Positions 15,801-27,280 of a stretch of 64,000 nucleotides of DNA are shown here, piece after piece (positions within the stretch are counted from its first letter, which is position 1; the number at the start of each line of letters is the position of its first letter). The stretch lies in NCBI GenBank assembly GCA_020086605.1, contig JACBWW010000015.1, positions 15,131,081 to 15,195,080 of the forward strand. The letters are read 5' to 3'. Both the position numbers and the translations under genes were made by a program. Below the pieces are notes generated by a model. The model searched no databases and was not told the origin of the DNA. It saw nothing but the letters and a program-made list of their open reading frames with translations. This DNA is from Lanius collurio (taxonomy: Eukaryota > Chordata > Aves > Passeriformes > Laniidae).

Positions 15801-16597
15801 ACCTGTTACATATTTACAGGGGAAGGGCAGATTTTATATTTATATTTATGTTGTTCTTTGTAAGTATTCTTCTTACAATCGTGAACTTTAGATACCCTAG
15901 ATCTCTTGCACAAGGCCTCTGATGATTCAGGAGATCTGTGCTGACCAGCAACTTGGGAACTTCAGCCAGCTACTTGTGTGAAAACTTCTGCACATGTGGA
16001 AGCATTTTTATCAGTGAGGCTTTAAGTTTAACTCTGAACAGCTGAGCAGCTTTGTATTAAATTATTTACCAGAGAGGAAAATCAATCAACCCACATCAAA
16101 TACCCAGCCCCCCACAGAGTGATAAAGACAGAAAAACATACTCCTTCAAATACAAAACCAAAATGCATCCTCTATAGAGAGATTAACTTCAAACATTCCC
16201 TGGTACAGTCCAGAAAAAAAAGAAACCAGGCTTCTAACTCGTAAGGAAACCCTGATATGGAAGAAAAATAACACAAATCTCTAAATAGCAGATAAGACTA
16301 CAATTGCCTCATGGACCCAACAGTACAGTGCTCCAAAGGTAATAGCAGAATGCCAGATTCTCCTTGTTCACAGCCCTGTAAGCACCAGAAGCACCCGTAC
16401 ATGAGCGTCAAGTGCCACAACATCCACCCAAGACCTCTGTCTTCCTTCTGTAACAGTTATTGAAAGGACCTCAGTGGAAGTGGGAACCTGACCCACCACT
16501 ATCAACTCAACCAGGCACAAAAAACATGAAACAGAAGAAAGCCCAGACTGCACACCACGTTGGAAGCTCACACAGCACCCTCCCTGCAAACCCTTAC

Positions 16598-17261
16598 CTT
16601 GGCAGGTGTTGTTCTTCTCCTCGTACCCTGCCTTGCACAAGCACTTCCCGATGGGCACCAGCCATTCCCCCTCAGCACTGCAGTGCATCTTCGGTGCCTC
16701 CTCAGTCACGGAGTGGTTGATGCAGACACCTGACACCTCCAGGAGCTGTGAGGAATCCGCACCCGTGATGGTGTCAGGGAAGCGGGCCAGGTTGCGGATT
16801 ACCGAGGGGCATTTCTTGTAGTACACACGCACGGAGACCAGGGCAATGCAGGCACCCACGTCCTGGAAAGCGAGGTAAAATCCCTTTTTTGTTAGGGGCC
16901 CAACGTCTCTCACCTCTGTGTTAAGCTTCATGACTCTGTCGCCAAGGTCTAACTCTGTGAAGCTCTCATCAGCAGCAATGGTATCAATCTTGATGTACTG
17001 GTTTTCTTTGATGTTCCTCCCATCTTCATCATCTGACTCAAAGTAATACATGTTAAAAGTCTCCTTGCAGGTCCCAAGTCCTCCTGGAAGGCTGTTACAG
17101 TCCCTCAGGGTGAATTTGAGCTCAATGAAGATGCGGGATGCCCCTTCATTAGAGATCCAGCTGGTCAGAAGCCAGTTGTTCTGATTCTGTTCCATTACCT
17201 TGCATACTTGGTATGTGTGTATCGGAGCGTAGTTTTCATCCACCTCACCAATTTCTTCCCA
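16598..17261 (-). CDS. EPHA5: EPHA5 exon 3, ephrin-binding domain and start of Cys-rich region
   Basis: This is coding exon 3 of ephrin type-A receptor 5, a receptor tyrosine kinase that sits in the plasma membrane and binds GPI-anchored ephrin-A ligands in axon guidance. The exon is 664 bp, starts in phase 0 with WEEIGEV and ends with NNTCQ plus one base of the next codon. The acceptor (tacag before the TGG codon) and donor (CAAG then gtaagg) are canonical. It encodes 221 codons covering most of the ligand-binding jellyroll, with the family signatures [43 protein letters not shown] and [13 protein letters not shown]. Ten cysteines and two N-glycosylation sequons (NHS, NNT) are visible. The paralogue call rests on EPHA5-type residues such as [15 protein letters not shown] and [17 protein letters not shown]3 and EPHA7 differ there. 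There are no internal stops or frameshifts. An open frame runs on to 16368, but that is read-through into intron 3. Confidence 0.97.
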
Positions 17262-19117
17262 CTGTATAAAAAGGAAAAGTAGTTTTTAAAACAGTCACAA
17301 CTCATGTGAACTCAGCTTTCCCATCTAAAAACATCTTGTGCTTCAGCACTTGGGACTTTCGGGGGGGGAAATATGTTTTAATTGCCAAAATTTCTGTACT
17401 GGAGGCTCAATATACTCCTGATAAAGTCAGATGAAAGATCTTCTATAAATAGAAAAAGGATGCTAGTTAAAACTTTTTGTTTTAGGCAGTCCAAAAGTGG
17501 GAAAACATATTGCTGCATTTGTCCACTAGAACTCAGTTAGAAAACAAAACAAAAGCAGATGGGGCCATTTCCGTGGGCTTTTCCAATGGATCCACACAGG
17601 AGGAAAAAAAAGCTATTTACAGTTTGTCTGTCCCCATTCCTCCAGGCTCCTTTCTACCACATCCCCAAATCACTGCCCCACACAACAAAAACCACACTTC
17701 TACAAGCTATTCCCCCCCACCAAACAGCATGCCAGAAAATCAGTGGAGTGATACACAAAATAAATGGGCCTTTGCTCTCCCCAAGTGCACTAGTCAGAGG
17801 AGTTCTTGCTCATGCAAATAGGAGATTACTTCCTATACAGGTTATAGGGACCTGCAAATCTTGAGCTGTTTATGTGCTACACAGGTTTTTAAGCAGAGCT
17901 TCAGGCAACTTTTTCAGCTCTTTGTGGGAACTGTAGCAACTGTTTGTTCATTTTATTTTAGCCATGCTCTGAAGGGCATCACTTGGAAGGAATGCTTTTT
18001 CCTAATGCAGCACAGTCAGTAGCACCACAACTATGCCTACAAGAGATACCCATTATCATTTCCTCTCTGCTTTTGACAGCCATAGTGTTGCATTAAGAGA
18101 TTAGATTAACCGTCTAAGTGCAGCGAAGAACTCAGGGGAGCCAGTGTTGGTTTCAGTTTTGTTCCCTTCTACTTTTGACCCACTTGTCTGCAAGGGCTTA
18201 ATTCCCAAAGCCTGCTCCATCCTCTGCTCAGCACTCCTGCACACACCCGGTCACAACTGCAGATGCAGCACAAAGCAAACACACAGAGCATAATTCAAAG
18301 GTACTCCTGTACAAGGTAGTAGCTATAATCCAAGCTGCCTATCTTCCAAGGGCCAAAGGCCAAATTTTTCCTTGGAAATACAGCCTGAGATAAAGTTAAG
18401 AGTGTTCTCAGCCCAGATGTTATTATTACTACAAGAGCCGAGACAGAACACTCTCAGAGTCAACATAACAATGAAGATCTTTTTAAGGGAAACATTGTTT
18501 TACATTTTAAATTAAATCAGCAGCAACAAGTGACATGAGAACATAACATGATGATATAGTCCAAAATGAATTCTAAATGCCACCCTCAGGAAAACATTTC
18601 TTCTCCTTCCTGACCTGGGATGTGAAAGCGGGGACTTGTGCAGGAAGACATGCCCACTGTGATGTGCAGAGTTCATCTGTACCACCAGTCTTCCAAGTAA
18701 GGAACCTAACCCAAAGACATTTCTGCCATGGCAAACAGTACTTTCATTTCTAATCCTTTTTTATGTCTCTGGGCTTAAACAGACCACAATCCTACTGTGA
18801 TTAAGATGTACTTGTCACATGGTAGCACCACAGAATTGGACAAAGATATGCCTGCAGTGAAAGCCAGGCAGATCTGTGCAGGATTCATGCCTAACTTTAG
18901 GAGAGGCAATTAGCAATTATAAGGAAAGTCACTGAGAAAACACACAGGATAGGTATGCAACCTAGAATAATTCTGTAGCCATATCTTCTGTGTTCCAGTA
19001 AATAGGGAGGTTTGAGATATGAAATTAAAAGCAGGAAAAAACCATTCTTCAACAAGTGTGGTAATTTAAGTGATAAATATGCTGGACATACATACTTCCA
19101 ATGAATTTGTCAAACAC

Positions 19118-19711
19118 TGTGCTAGTTTCAGCTAGGACAGAGTTAATTTGCTTCTCAGCAGCTTGTATGGGGCTGTGTTTGGGATTGCACTAGGAACACT
19201 GTTGATGATACAGAGATGTTCCAGTCACTGCTAAACAGCACTTACACTGAGTCAAGGCCTTTTCTGCCTCTCAGCCCATCCCACCAGCAAGGGGGCTGGA
19301 GGTGCACAAGAAATTGGGAGAGGACACAGCTGGGACAGCTGGATCCCACCTGGCCCAAGGGATATTCCAGACCATATGGTGTCATGCTCAGGACATAAAA
19401 CTAGGGCAAGAAGAAAGAATTAGGAACAGGAAGAATCATGGCATTTGTCAAGTCAACATTATATGTGAGGGAGCCCTGGTTTCATGGGGATGGCTGAACA
19501 CCTGCCTGCCCATGGGAAGTGGTGTCTCCAAGGAATTTCTTGGTTTACTTTGCTTGCGTGCGTGGCTTTTGCTGCACCTATTTTAATGTCTTTATCTCAA
19601 CCCATGAGTTTTCTCACTTATACCCCTCTGATTTGCTCATTCATTCGCTGCAGGGGAAGTGAACAAATGGCTGTGTGGCAATTAGCTGCCAGCTGGGGTT
19701 TAACCACAACA
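19118..19711 (+). mobile_element. Endogenous retrovirus LTR, ERVL-like, copy 1
   Basis: This LTR of about 594 bp begins with TGTG and ends with CCACAACA. It is collinear over its length with the better-preserved copy at 39888-40466, sharing landmarks such as gtcaaggcctttt, atcccaccagc, gacccaagggatattcc-type sequence, accatatgg, ggctgaacacctgc, cccatgggaagtgg and gctggggtttaac. A degenerate polyadenylation region precedes tctttatctcaaccc, which gives plus-strand sense orientation, opposite to EPHA5. Family assignment is from general familiarity with bird ERVL-type LTRs and is not verified. No matching 5-bp target duplication directly flanks it. Confidence 0.8.
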
Positions 19712-20164
19712 GTCCTTTCTGATGGCCAGTGTGGGGCTGGAAGGGTTTGAGATGATGACAGGTTTGATTAGAACGTGCTAGATTGAATTTACAGTTGTTA
19801 TTGTTGTTTAGCTATTCATTGACAGGCTCCTGAGCTTGCCATGGGGCTTGATTGCCTCACTGCACCCTAAAGCCTGGTGCTCATTAGTGGCTGCTCCTTG
19901 GTTCTGCTGGCTTGCTAAACTGCTGATCACCTTACTCTGCTGGGCCTGGGAACATTCTGATGCCAGCAGTGGCAAAGCATCATGCTGCAGACACTGTGGC
20001 ACATAGATAAGGCTCCACTTTGTGCAGGTAAAATCCTAAGGGAATGAAGTCTGTGGCTAAGTCCAAAAAGGAGCAAGGGCAAGGAGAAGAGCTCATTCCA
20101 CCATTATCCCAAATGGCCTAGTCCAAAGGGCCCATGGATAGAGACTGTAATGAAAATACCACCC
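19712..20164 (+). other. Sequence between the two LTR copies, possible provirus remnant
   Basis: These 453 bp separate two same-orientation LTR segments. They have no long open frame and no recognisable retroviral protein domain. The purine-rich tract near 20065-20097 is compatible with a decayed polypurine tract before a 3' LTR. The stretch could be what remains of an internal region after large deletion, or host DNA between two separate insertions. Confidence 0.35.
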
Positions 20165-20383
20165 CACTTACCTGGAATGACTGAGCACCAGCCAGCCTGT
20201 GGGAAATGGTAAATTAATTCCTTGGTTTGCTTTGCTTGTGCATGTAGCTTTACCTAGTATTTTAGTATCGTTATCTCAACTCATGAGTTTTCTTACTTTT
20301 ACCCTTTTGATTTGCTCACTTGCTGGTGGGGAGTGAGAGGAGCTGTGTGGTGCTTAACTGCTGGCTGGGGTTAAAATATGACA
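20165..20383 (+). mobile_element. Partial ERVL-like LTR (3' half), copy 2
   Basis: This has the same 3' half as the other two copies, in the same orientation: a gaatgactgagcacc segment, ggtttgctttgcttg, cgttatctcaactcatgag, tttacccttttgatttgctc and ctgctggctggggttaaa, ending in gaca. The 5' half is missing or too diverged to recognise, although a purine-rich stretch at about 20065-20097 could be the remnant of a polypurine tract or of the 5' half. It lies about 450 bp downstream of copy 1. Confidence 0.68.
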
Positions 20384-23300
20384 CTATATAAAGGTGAAGT
20401 GTTATTTTTATAAAGGCGGTGGTGATTCTCCATTTGATGAGAAGGGAGAGTAACCCTCCCCCCTTCCCCCCAACCCACAGGGAGGTCCCTGCCAAATCAG
20501 CCCAGGGGACAGATGAACACATCCCAATATAGCCCAGGAAATACATGATGACTTTAACTTTGCTTTTTTTCTGGCTGAAGGTCAGAGGATCACTCAAACA
20601 ACTGCTCACATCAACAAGCATATAGGAAAAAGTGTTAATTTCCAGCAGGAAGTGGTGCAAAGCGTTTCAGGACTGAAATTGCTCAGACCAGTTTTATCAA
20701 ATGGAGATGTGTATGCATGGCTACAAGGCACACAGTGTAACTCCGTACGACATTCAGAGAGCATTAATGCATAGTTTCTTTCATGGAACTGACACTCACA
20801 ATGACTGTGAGGTTGCAGCAATATCATTAGTGACCTTACTTGACAGCTTGCTGAAAAACATCATTTGACTTTTTCCATACTTGCCAGGTCAATTTTCAAA
20901 GACCCAACCATGATGCTCCCCAGAGTTACGAAGTTAAGCTCACTTCCACTGTTGCTTTAGGAGTTGTGCTTTTGGGAGTGAGTACAAAGTTCATTTGTCG
21001 AAAAACTAAGTGCAGTGATTCTAATGGCTACTTTCATGCACTGAGAGCACCAAACACCATGAGGAGAAAGGTCCAAGCATAAATACCTCAATCAACTGAG
21101 CTAGAGTCTAATCTCAGCTGTAAGAAATGGCACATGACACAACATCTCAGGCTTCAGGATGTGCTGCACTTCCAGTACTGCACCCCAGATTACAGCAAAT
21201 CCTGTCATCACCACCTGCCATCAAACCTAAAGCAATCATCAGAGCACGAGAAAGGGGAGGTGCTAATGAGCTAAGGCTGCTTATCTCTGTATAATCCTCA
21301 AGGGAAAGTCAACCAGATTTTATCAGAGCAGCCAGTATTGTGCAAAATCTCTGCTCTGTCATTTAATCTTCTTCTCTCCTATCTGCATGTAGGACTATAC
21401 CATTTCTTTCTCTTCAGCTGGATCTGTCTCCCCCAGAGACTGTAAGCAACCTGCCACCCTTCTACTTTTACATCCCTCCACGAGATGGAGATGGCAGTAA
21501 GAGCCCCTGCACCTTCTGCCTGGTCCCAGCTTCCCAGTCACTACAGACCTCCGATGAGTCTTTCAGCCAACAAAGAAATATAAACCAGAGGATGAAATGC
21601 AGTGCCTTACAGTTAATGAAAAAGAAAACCCACCACATTAAATAGACAGCATCTAGATGAAAATTTCTGGCATAAAAAAAATTAAGTACAACTGAAAAAT
21701 TGTCTGATGTTATAATTCCTCTCTGCAGCACATATTTTTTGAGATATAAATCAACCCCATCTGCAGGATTAAAACAAAAATGCAACCATTAATTTGGTGG
21801 CAAATGTTTTCTCTACATCTTTAATAGCCCTAAGAAGGAAAACACAAATGCATTTCAATGGCCTGATGTTAAATCATTTATAGAAGACCTATTTCTGAAT
21901 CAGAAATTTCCAGCACACTACTGCTGGAGAGTAAAATTGCAGCTCCATCAATAGGAAGCACACAGTCCATAGAGGCTGTCTGTCTACAGAAAGGCCAAAG
22001 ATATCACACCTCTAACTAAAGATATGAGAGTTAAAAAAGCATTCAGTGGAGCAGCCTTGGGTTAAATGGACAATTTTAAAACACATTCACCAGCTGTCTG
22101 CTACTCAGGCTTGTTTCTAATCTTGGAGATTTCCAGGAGTGCAATTTGCTACCACAGCACAGCAAAAGGCTGCTGCCCCAAAACCAAATACTGACAGCAG
22201 GGATGAAAATTTCAGTGCTTTTGTTGATTTGGTTTTTAGGGGATGAGAGAGTTGCAGTATGAGTTTTTGTTACTGGTCTTCAGTAACTCATTCACTTTCT
22301 TTAGCATCCACTAAAGTCAGTGTAGCCATTTCAAGCCTTGCTCCTAATTCCACACACTCTTGCACAGTAGTTGAAAAAGAAATTAGGCATTTAGAAAAAT
22401 TCTAGGAATTTTAAGAGGGAAAGGGAGCCTAAGAACATTAAACAAAGGTGTTCCTAAGACTTACCTGAAACCTTCCCAGCAGGACTCCCTCACTCCAAGG
22501 GCTGTGGAATCTGCCTCTCTTCCCACTGCCTATTTCACAGGCTCCATGGTATGAGAAGCCTCATCCTCTCCTGTTTAATATTTTCACCCCACCACACAGA
22601 GCTCTGCAACATATGCATGTTAACTCAGGTATCTGCTGGCCCAAAGATGTAAAATTAAAAAAGGATTTATGTATTTTATCTTTTTCTCTTTTGGATAAAA
22701 AGCAAGCCTGGCACAGATCTCTGATCTCAGGCTTTGAATGTGTGGAAGCATCAGAGATACTCTATGTGCTTTGCCCACAGAAAGGCAATTTTACCTCAAA
22801 ATACTTCTGTCAAGCCCACCACAAGCACATACTGGTGCAGAGGACAGCATGGCATGGTGCTGTGCAATCCCTATGCCAAGTCAAAAGGGGACACTTGATG
22901 CCCTTCCAGAAGGGCAAACCAGCCTGGTGTTTAGCTCAGTACTATCTATCCTGCCTTTCATCCTGGTAATATTTGGGCAGACTCTTCGATTTCCTTTTAT
23001 GCAGCTGATGTTAAGACCTGGCTGCCAATCAATAGCCTCCAGCTTAGCTCCCACACAAATGTTCCCTCCTGCTACTCAACTTTACCTTGCAACCTGCTTC
23101 TTCCCTCCCATCCCAAAACCCAAAAAGCAAAACCCCACTTGTGAGGTTTTGGTTTTTTTTCTTAGCTGCCTGCTGGTTTCCACTTGCTATCGTATTACAC
23201 AGTTATAGCAAACAAGCAGCAGGCTCTCCTCTGTGCAGTTTCAGTGACTTCAGCGAGGTCACATAAGGCTAAATGTCTAGTGAAAGCCAGGCAGAGCACC

Positions 23301-26300
23301 ATGTATCTTTTCTTCTGCACTGCAGAAGGCTTAGCAGGGCTGTGCTAGTTGTAAAATAAGGCTGATTATGTCACTATCTTGCCTATTGCAAAACAGCAAT
23401 TACAAACAGGCCAGTCCCAAGATTCAGGTGCTTCAAATCCTGCCACCAAATATTGCCAGCGTTATCAACACAAGCTGTGATACATGGCATTGCCCAGATT
23501 TTCAGCCTGGGAGCCGTATGATTAAGCAAGAGCCTGATTTTGCAGGAGGTGTTTCAATCTTCATTAAATGGGTTTTTCTTTCTCAAAGAACAAGAGCACA
23601 AAAGGAGGGACCCAAAAGTCATGTTACTTTTAGCTCTCTCTACAGCAATGCTAACCTCAGGACTGGCAGGAGCAAAAGAGTTTTATCTTGAACACTGGCA
23701 TTGGCAAGAGGTGTCTGTATAACCTACGTGATCTACTGATCATGGCAAGAGTCCACCAGCACCTGAATGGGGCACCTGACAAGTCTGGTTCCCCCTCACA
23801 GCAAGGCACAATGACCCAAACCACTCTCAAGCACCAGAAAAATGCAGTAAGCCTGCAACAATGCTGCACATTTGTTTGCAAGTCTGCTCTTCCCAATGGG
23901 TGAGCAGTGTGAGGAGCAGAGACATCGAAACAGCTTTGTCCAGGTTTTTCCATCAGTACCAGGTCACTAGACCCTGCTAAACAGTCCTCTTGGGCAACAA
24001 CTTTTAAACACTTGTGCCAGGGTAACCACACAGGTTTAAAACTCAATTTCTGCTTTGGGGCAGGATGCTTGCTCACTGGGACAGCTCAGCAGCTTCCCCA
24101 CTCCTGCCCCACACCAACCAGTGGAAGGACACCAACTAGAGCCACATGACTTTTCGTAGTAAATAACAATTTTGAAATAAAAATAATCAGGAAACCAAAG
24201 TAATTCATGTACTTGGATTAAGTTAGAAAAGGAGGGGAGGAAACAACAACAAAAACAATTAGTAAAGGAGAAAACCAGCTAACTTGACAGCCTCACAAAC
24301 CATGTCTTTACAATCTTTTCTTCTTGAGTTTAAACAAAAATGAGAGCAGATAAAAAAATTGGAAAAAACTGTTCTGGAGTAATATGAACTACTTCTTTCA
24401 GCCTCAAACACACTGTTTTCAATTTCAGCTACCAAGCAACAAGAAATTTATTACTTGTGCAAACTTCTCCAATACCAACATCCACTTCTACAATGCAAAA
24501 GATGAAGCTATTTTTACACATTCTCAGACTGTTTTTAGGGGCTTTGGAGCTCATTTTAAGGGCAGGAGCCAGTGTCAAAACCAAACTGAATGAGTTCAAT
24601 GCAAACATTTGGCACAGTGTTTACTAAAACCTTTAAATACCAGAAGCGGTTGCAACCTGGGATTTTACTATTTCCATACATCTGACAGTGCCCCCACCCG
24701 AGACTCAAGCCTCATTTGGATGGCAATTTTACAACTGAGACAGATATACATACAGATATATATTCCTACTGACAGCAGTTACTAGTCAAGCAAAAAACAT
24801 AATGGATAACAGAGGATAGAGAGCATCTGATTAATCTCCCTACTCAGGCAGAAATCTGGCCTAATGAAAGCTGAGTTTCTGAAGAAGGAACTCTACATTT
24901 TCTGGTGGCTTGGCACATTCCCAATTTCTCCAACCAGGAAAATAAAGTGAAAATAAGAACACTGTAACTTTCAGGCTACTCTTCTTGTTTTACTACTGGA
25001 TTGCAGTTTCCTGCTGTTTCTTACAATGCCACTCTGGTCACTAAGCTACATAGTCCGGTTAACACACAGCTTCAGAATATCCTGAGGGTAATTAGCTGAA
25101 GTAAATATAAGTTTCCTCACTCAGTACAGATTTCCCAGCTAGAAGCTAAGGATCATTTTTCATAAACTAAAATATACATGAGGGGAAGTAAATAGCAAAG
25201 AGGTATGAACTGGAAATTTAAAGCATGACTTTGAGATGTGCCATGTCACACTATTGAATGTTTTTCCTCCATCTCTGTAATAGCAAAACACATACTCCCT
25301 AGTCCACATGTGATATCTGCCTAGCAGAAAGCACACTCAGAAAGTCACTTCCATTACCACCCCCTCCACCCACCTCCCACTAAAAGGGCAAATTCTCACC
25401 TCAGCAGTTACAGGAACTGCCAGACGTGCTTCTGACTGACTCCCTGCAATGTGTGGGCAGCAAAGATGCTAAGAGGAGAAAAAGGGTCTTGCTTTATGTT
25501 AAAGGCTACTCCCTACCATGTCAAGAGTTAACAAGACTCAATTTCACTTGGTGCCAAGGTTTCACATTTGGCTTTGCACTGGGACAAAGGGCAGGAGATG
25601 GAATAGCAAAGGTGGGGAGATGATTGATGTTTCATCTCCACTATAAAAAACCTACACTGAAAATGAGCTGGGTGGATGTTCACAGCACCATCATGCTCCA
25701 TCCTAACTCCACCGCTGCCAACTGCACATTCCAATACTCAGAACAGCTCGCCAGCAGACGTCAGCTTAAAAAAAAAAATGCAGTTTTCAGAACTGAGAGC
25801 TTAAGCATCTGGGTGGATAGTTCTATATCTTACAGTGTTTTGCATATTTTTAATTCCACCCAGGTCAACCTTTCACCACCTTGTGTGCAATCAAGCCTTC
25901 TAGAAATCCTCCTCCTTCAATGAAGTTATGCCAAGAAAGGTTCATCACACAGTCACACTGCTCAGAGCAGAGGGAAAACACCAAACAGGAGAGCCCCAGG
26001 TTGAAACTATGAGACAAAGCATGACTGCTCCTCTCAAGAAGAGCTACATGTGAAGATGTATCAGTCACCTAAAGTTACATGGAGAACTTCATAATCATCA
26101 GCTGCTACTGTGCGAACATTTGAATTCGCTACTTGAACAATTTTTCAATATTCTTTTTTTTAATCTGTAACATGCATGTAAAGTTTGCTGCCTCACCTTC
26201 CATTTCTGCAGCTGGCTGTGCAGGAGACTTGTCAGTAAAACTGCCTATAAGGCAAAAGTGTTGACAATTCCTGGATTGCTCTGCACCACTAACTAGGTAA

Positions 26301-26980
26301 GAAATAATGCAGATTTCTGGAATGCTGTGATAGCATCTCAAAACACAAGCAGCAATTTGCACCACAGAGTACCACCCAAGCAAATGGGTAAGAAAGAATA
26401 ATTAAAACCTTAAAAATTATTTTCAGTACAAGCTTATGATGAAATGTGTTATCTGTTCAGAGACCTGCAAAATTCAAGCTGTTGAAAAATGGAGAAACAT
26501 CACAACAAAGTCACCTAGCCTTTTCAGTCTGCACACCAAGATACATGGGAAAAAAATGAAAATGGGACTGAAGTTTAGCTCAGACTTTGATAATTTGCAT
26601 GATCAATGAAAGATGTCAGCACCAGAATCCAAATGGAATGAGAACCCAGCTGGAGGCCAGCAGAACTGAAATGGAAAGGAGCAGAAGCCCTTCTCCAGCA
26701 TGCCTAATAAGGGACCGTGCCTTCCCAGAACAAAGCAATGTGTTATCTGGAAACTCCACCTCCCCTCCCGCAGGTTTATTTTTTTAAAGGTTTGAAATTC
26801 TCTGTACATCTGAATTAAAACATCCATTTCAGATCACAGTCCAGCAACGGAGAGAAAGACAACAGAGACAAAAGTGAAAGAAGCAATGAAGAAATAAAAT
26901 ACCATTAAATCATTTTTCACTGCTTAATGTTACACTCATTGCAGAGTAACTTAACAAAGGCCAGAACCAACAGTATTGAT

Positions 26981-27111
26981 GCCCTGTGGTATAACCCACG
27001 CCCCGTGGTATAACCCACGCCCCGTGGTATAACCCACGCCCCGTGGTATAACCCACGCCCCGTGGTATAACCCACGCCCCGTGGTATAACCCACGCCCCG
27101 TGGTATAACCC
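26981..27111. repeat. 19-bp minisatellite, seven copies
   Basis: Seven tandem copies of a 19-bp unit (tggtataacccacgccccg) start at 26987 and recur exactly every 19 bp to 27101. All internal copies are identical; only the first differs slightly, with gccctg in place of gccccg before it. The homogeneity points to recent expansion or ongoing exchange. The array ends where tggtataacc passes into ctgggagg, and degenerate TTAGGG repeats begin about 40 bp later. Confidence 0.97.
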
Positions 27112-27152
27112 TGGGAGGCTGACAGAGCCAGATCTTCAGAAGAACTAAGGAT

Positions 27153-27280
27153 TGGGTTAGGGTTGGGGTATGAGTTAGGGTTGGGCCTAGGGCTAAGGCT
27201 AGGTTATGGTTTAGGGGTTAGTGTTGGGTTAGGGTTTAGGGTTAGGGTTGCCTTAGGGTTAGGGTAGTGTAAGGGTTGGG
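27153..27280 (+). repeat. Degenerate interstitial telomeric repeat (TTAGGG)n
   Basis: About 128 bp is built of TTAGGG units and variants (ttgggg, ctaggg, ctaagg, ttatgg, ttaggg). Roughly eight exact TTAGGG hexamers are visible on the plus strand. The decay suggests an old insertion at an internal site, not a present chromosome end, because unique intron sequence continues on both sides. Confidence 0.9.

Larger units (their letters stand above)
1..16597 (-). other. EPHA5 intron 3 (5' part; continues past the window)
   Basis: The intron begins with gtaagg immediately after exon 3 and runs to the window edge without a recognisable exon 4. The DNA is AT-rich and unique-looking, with only short open frames in all six frames. 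It holds a short interstitial telomeric motif at 4060-4074, A/C-rich low complexity at 5395-5450, an A17 tract at 6824-6840, a T15 tract at 9139-9153 and a T/G-rich stretch near 14885-14930. A fragment at about 5305 (agagtcacagaatc) resembles the CR1 terminus but is too short to call. I found no gene-like structure on the plus strand. Confidence 0.85.

Noticed and set aside
16368..16597. C-terminal extension of the exon 3 open frame
   Set aside because: It begins exactly at the gtaagg donor after the CAAG end of a 664-bp exon, so it is intron read-through.
1..16597. Search for EPHA5 exon 4
   Set aside because: No segment with the expected Cys-rich coding pattern and splice sites was seen; exon 4 probably lies beyond the window.
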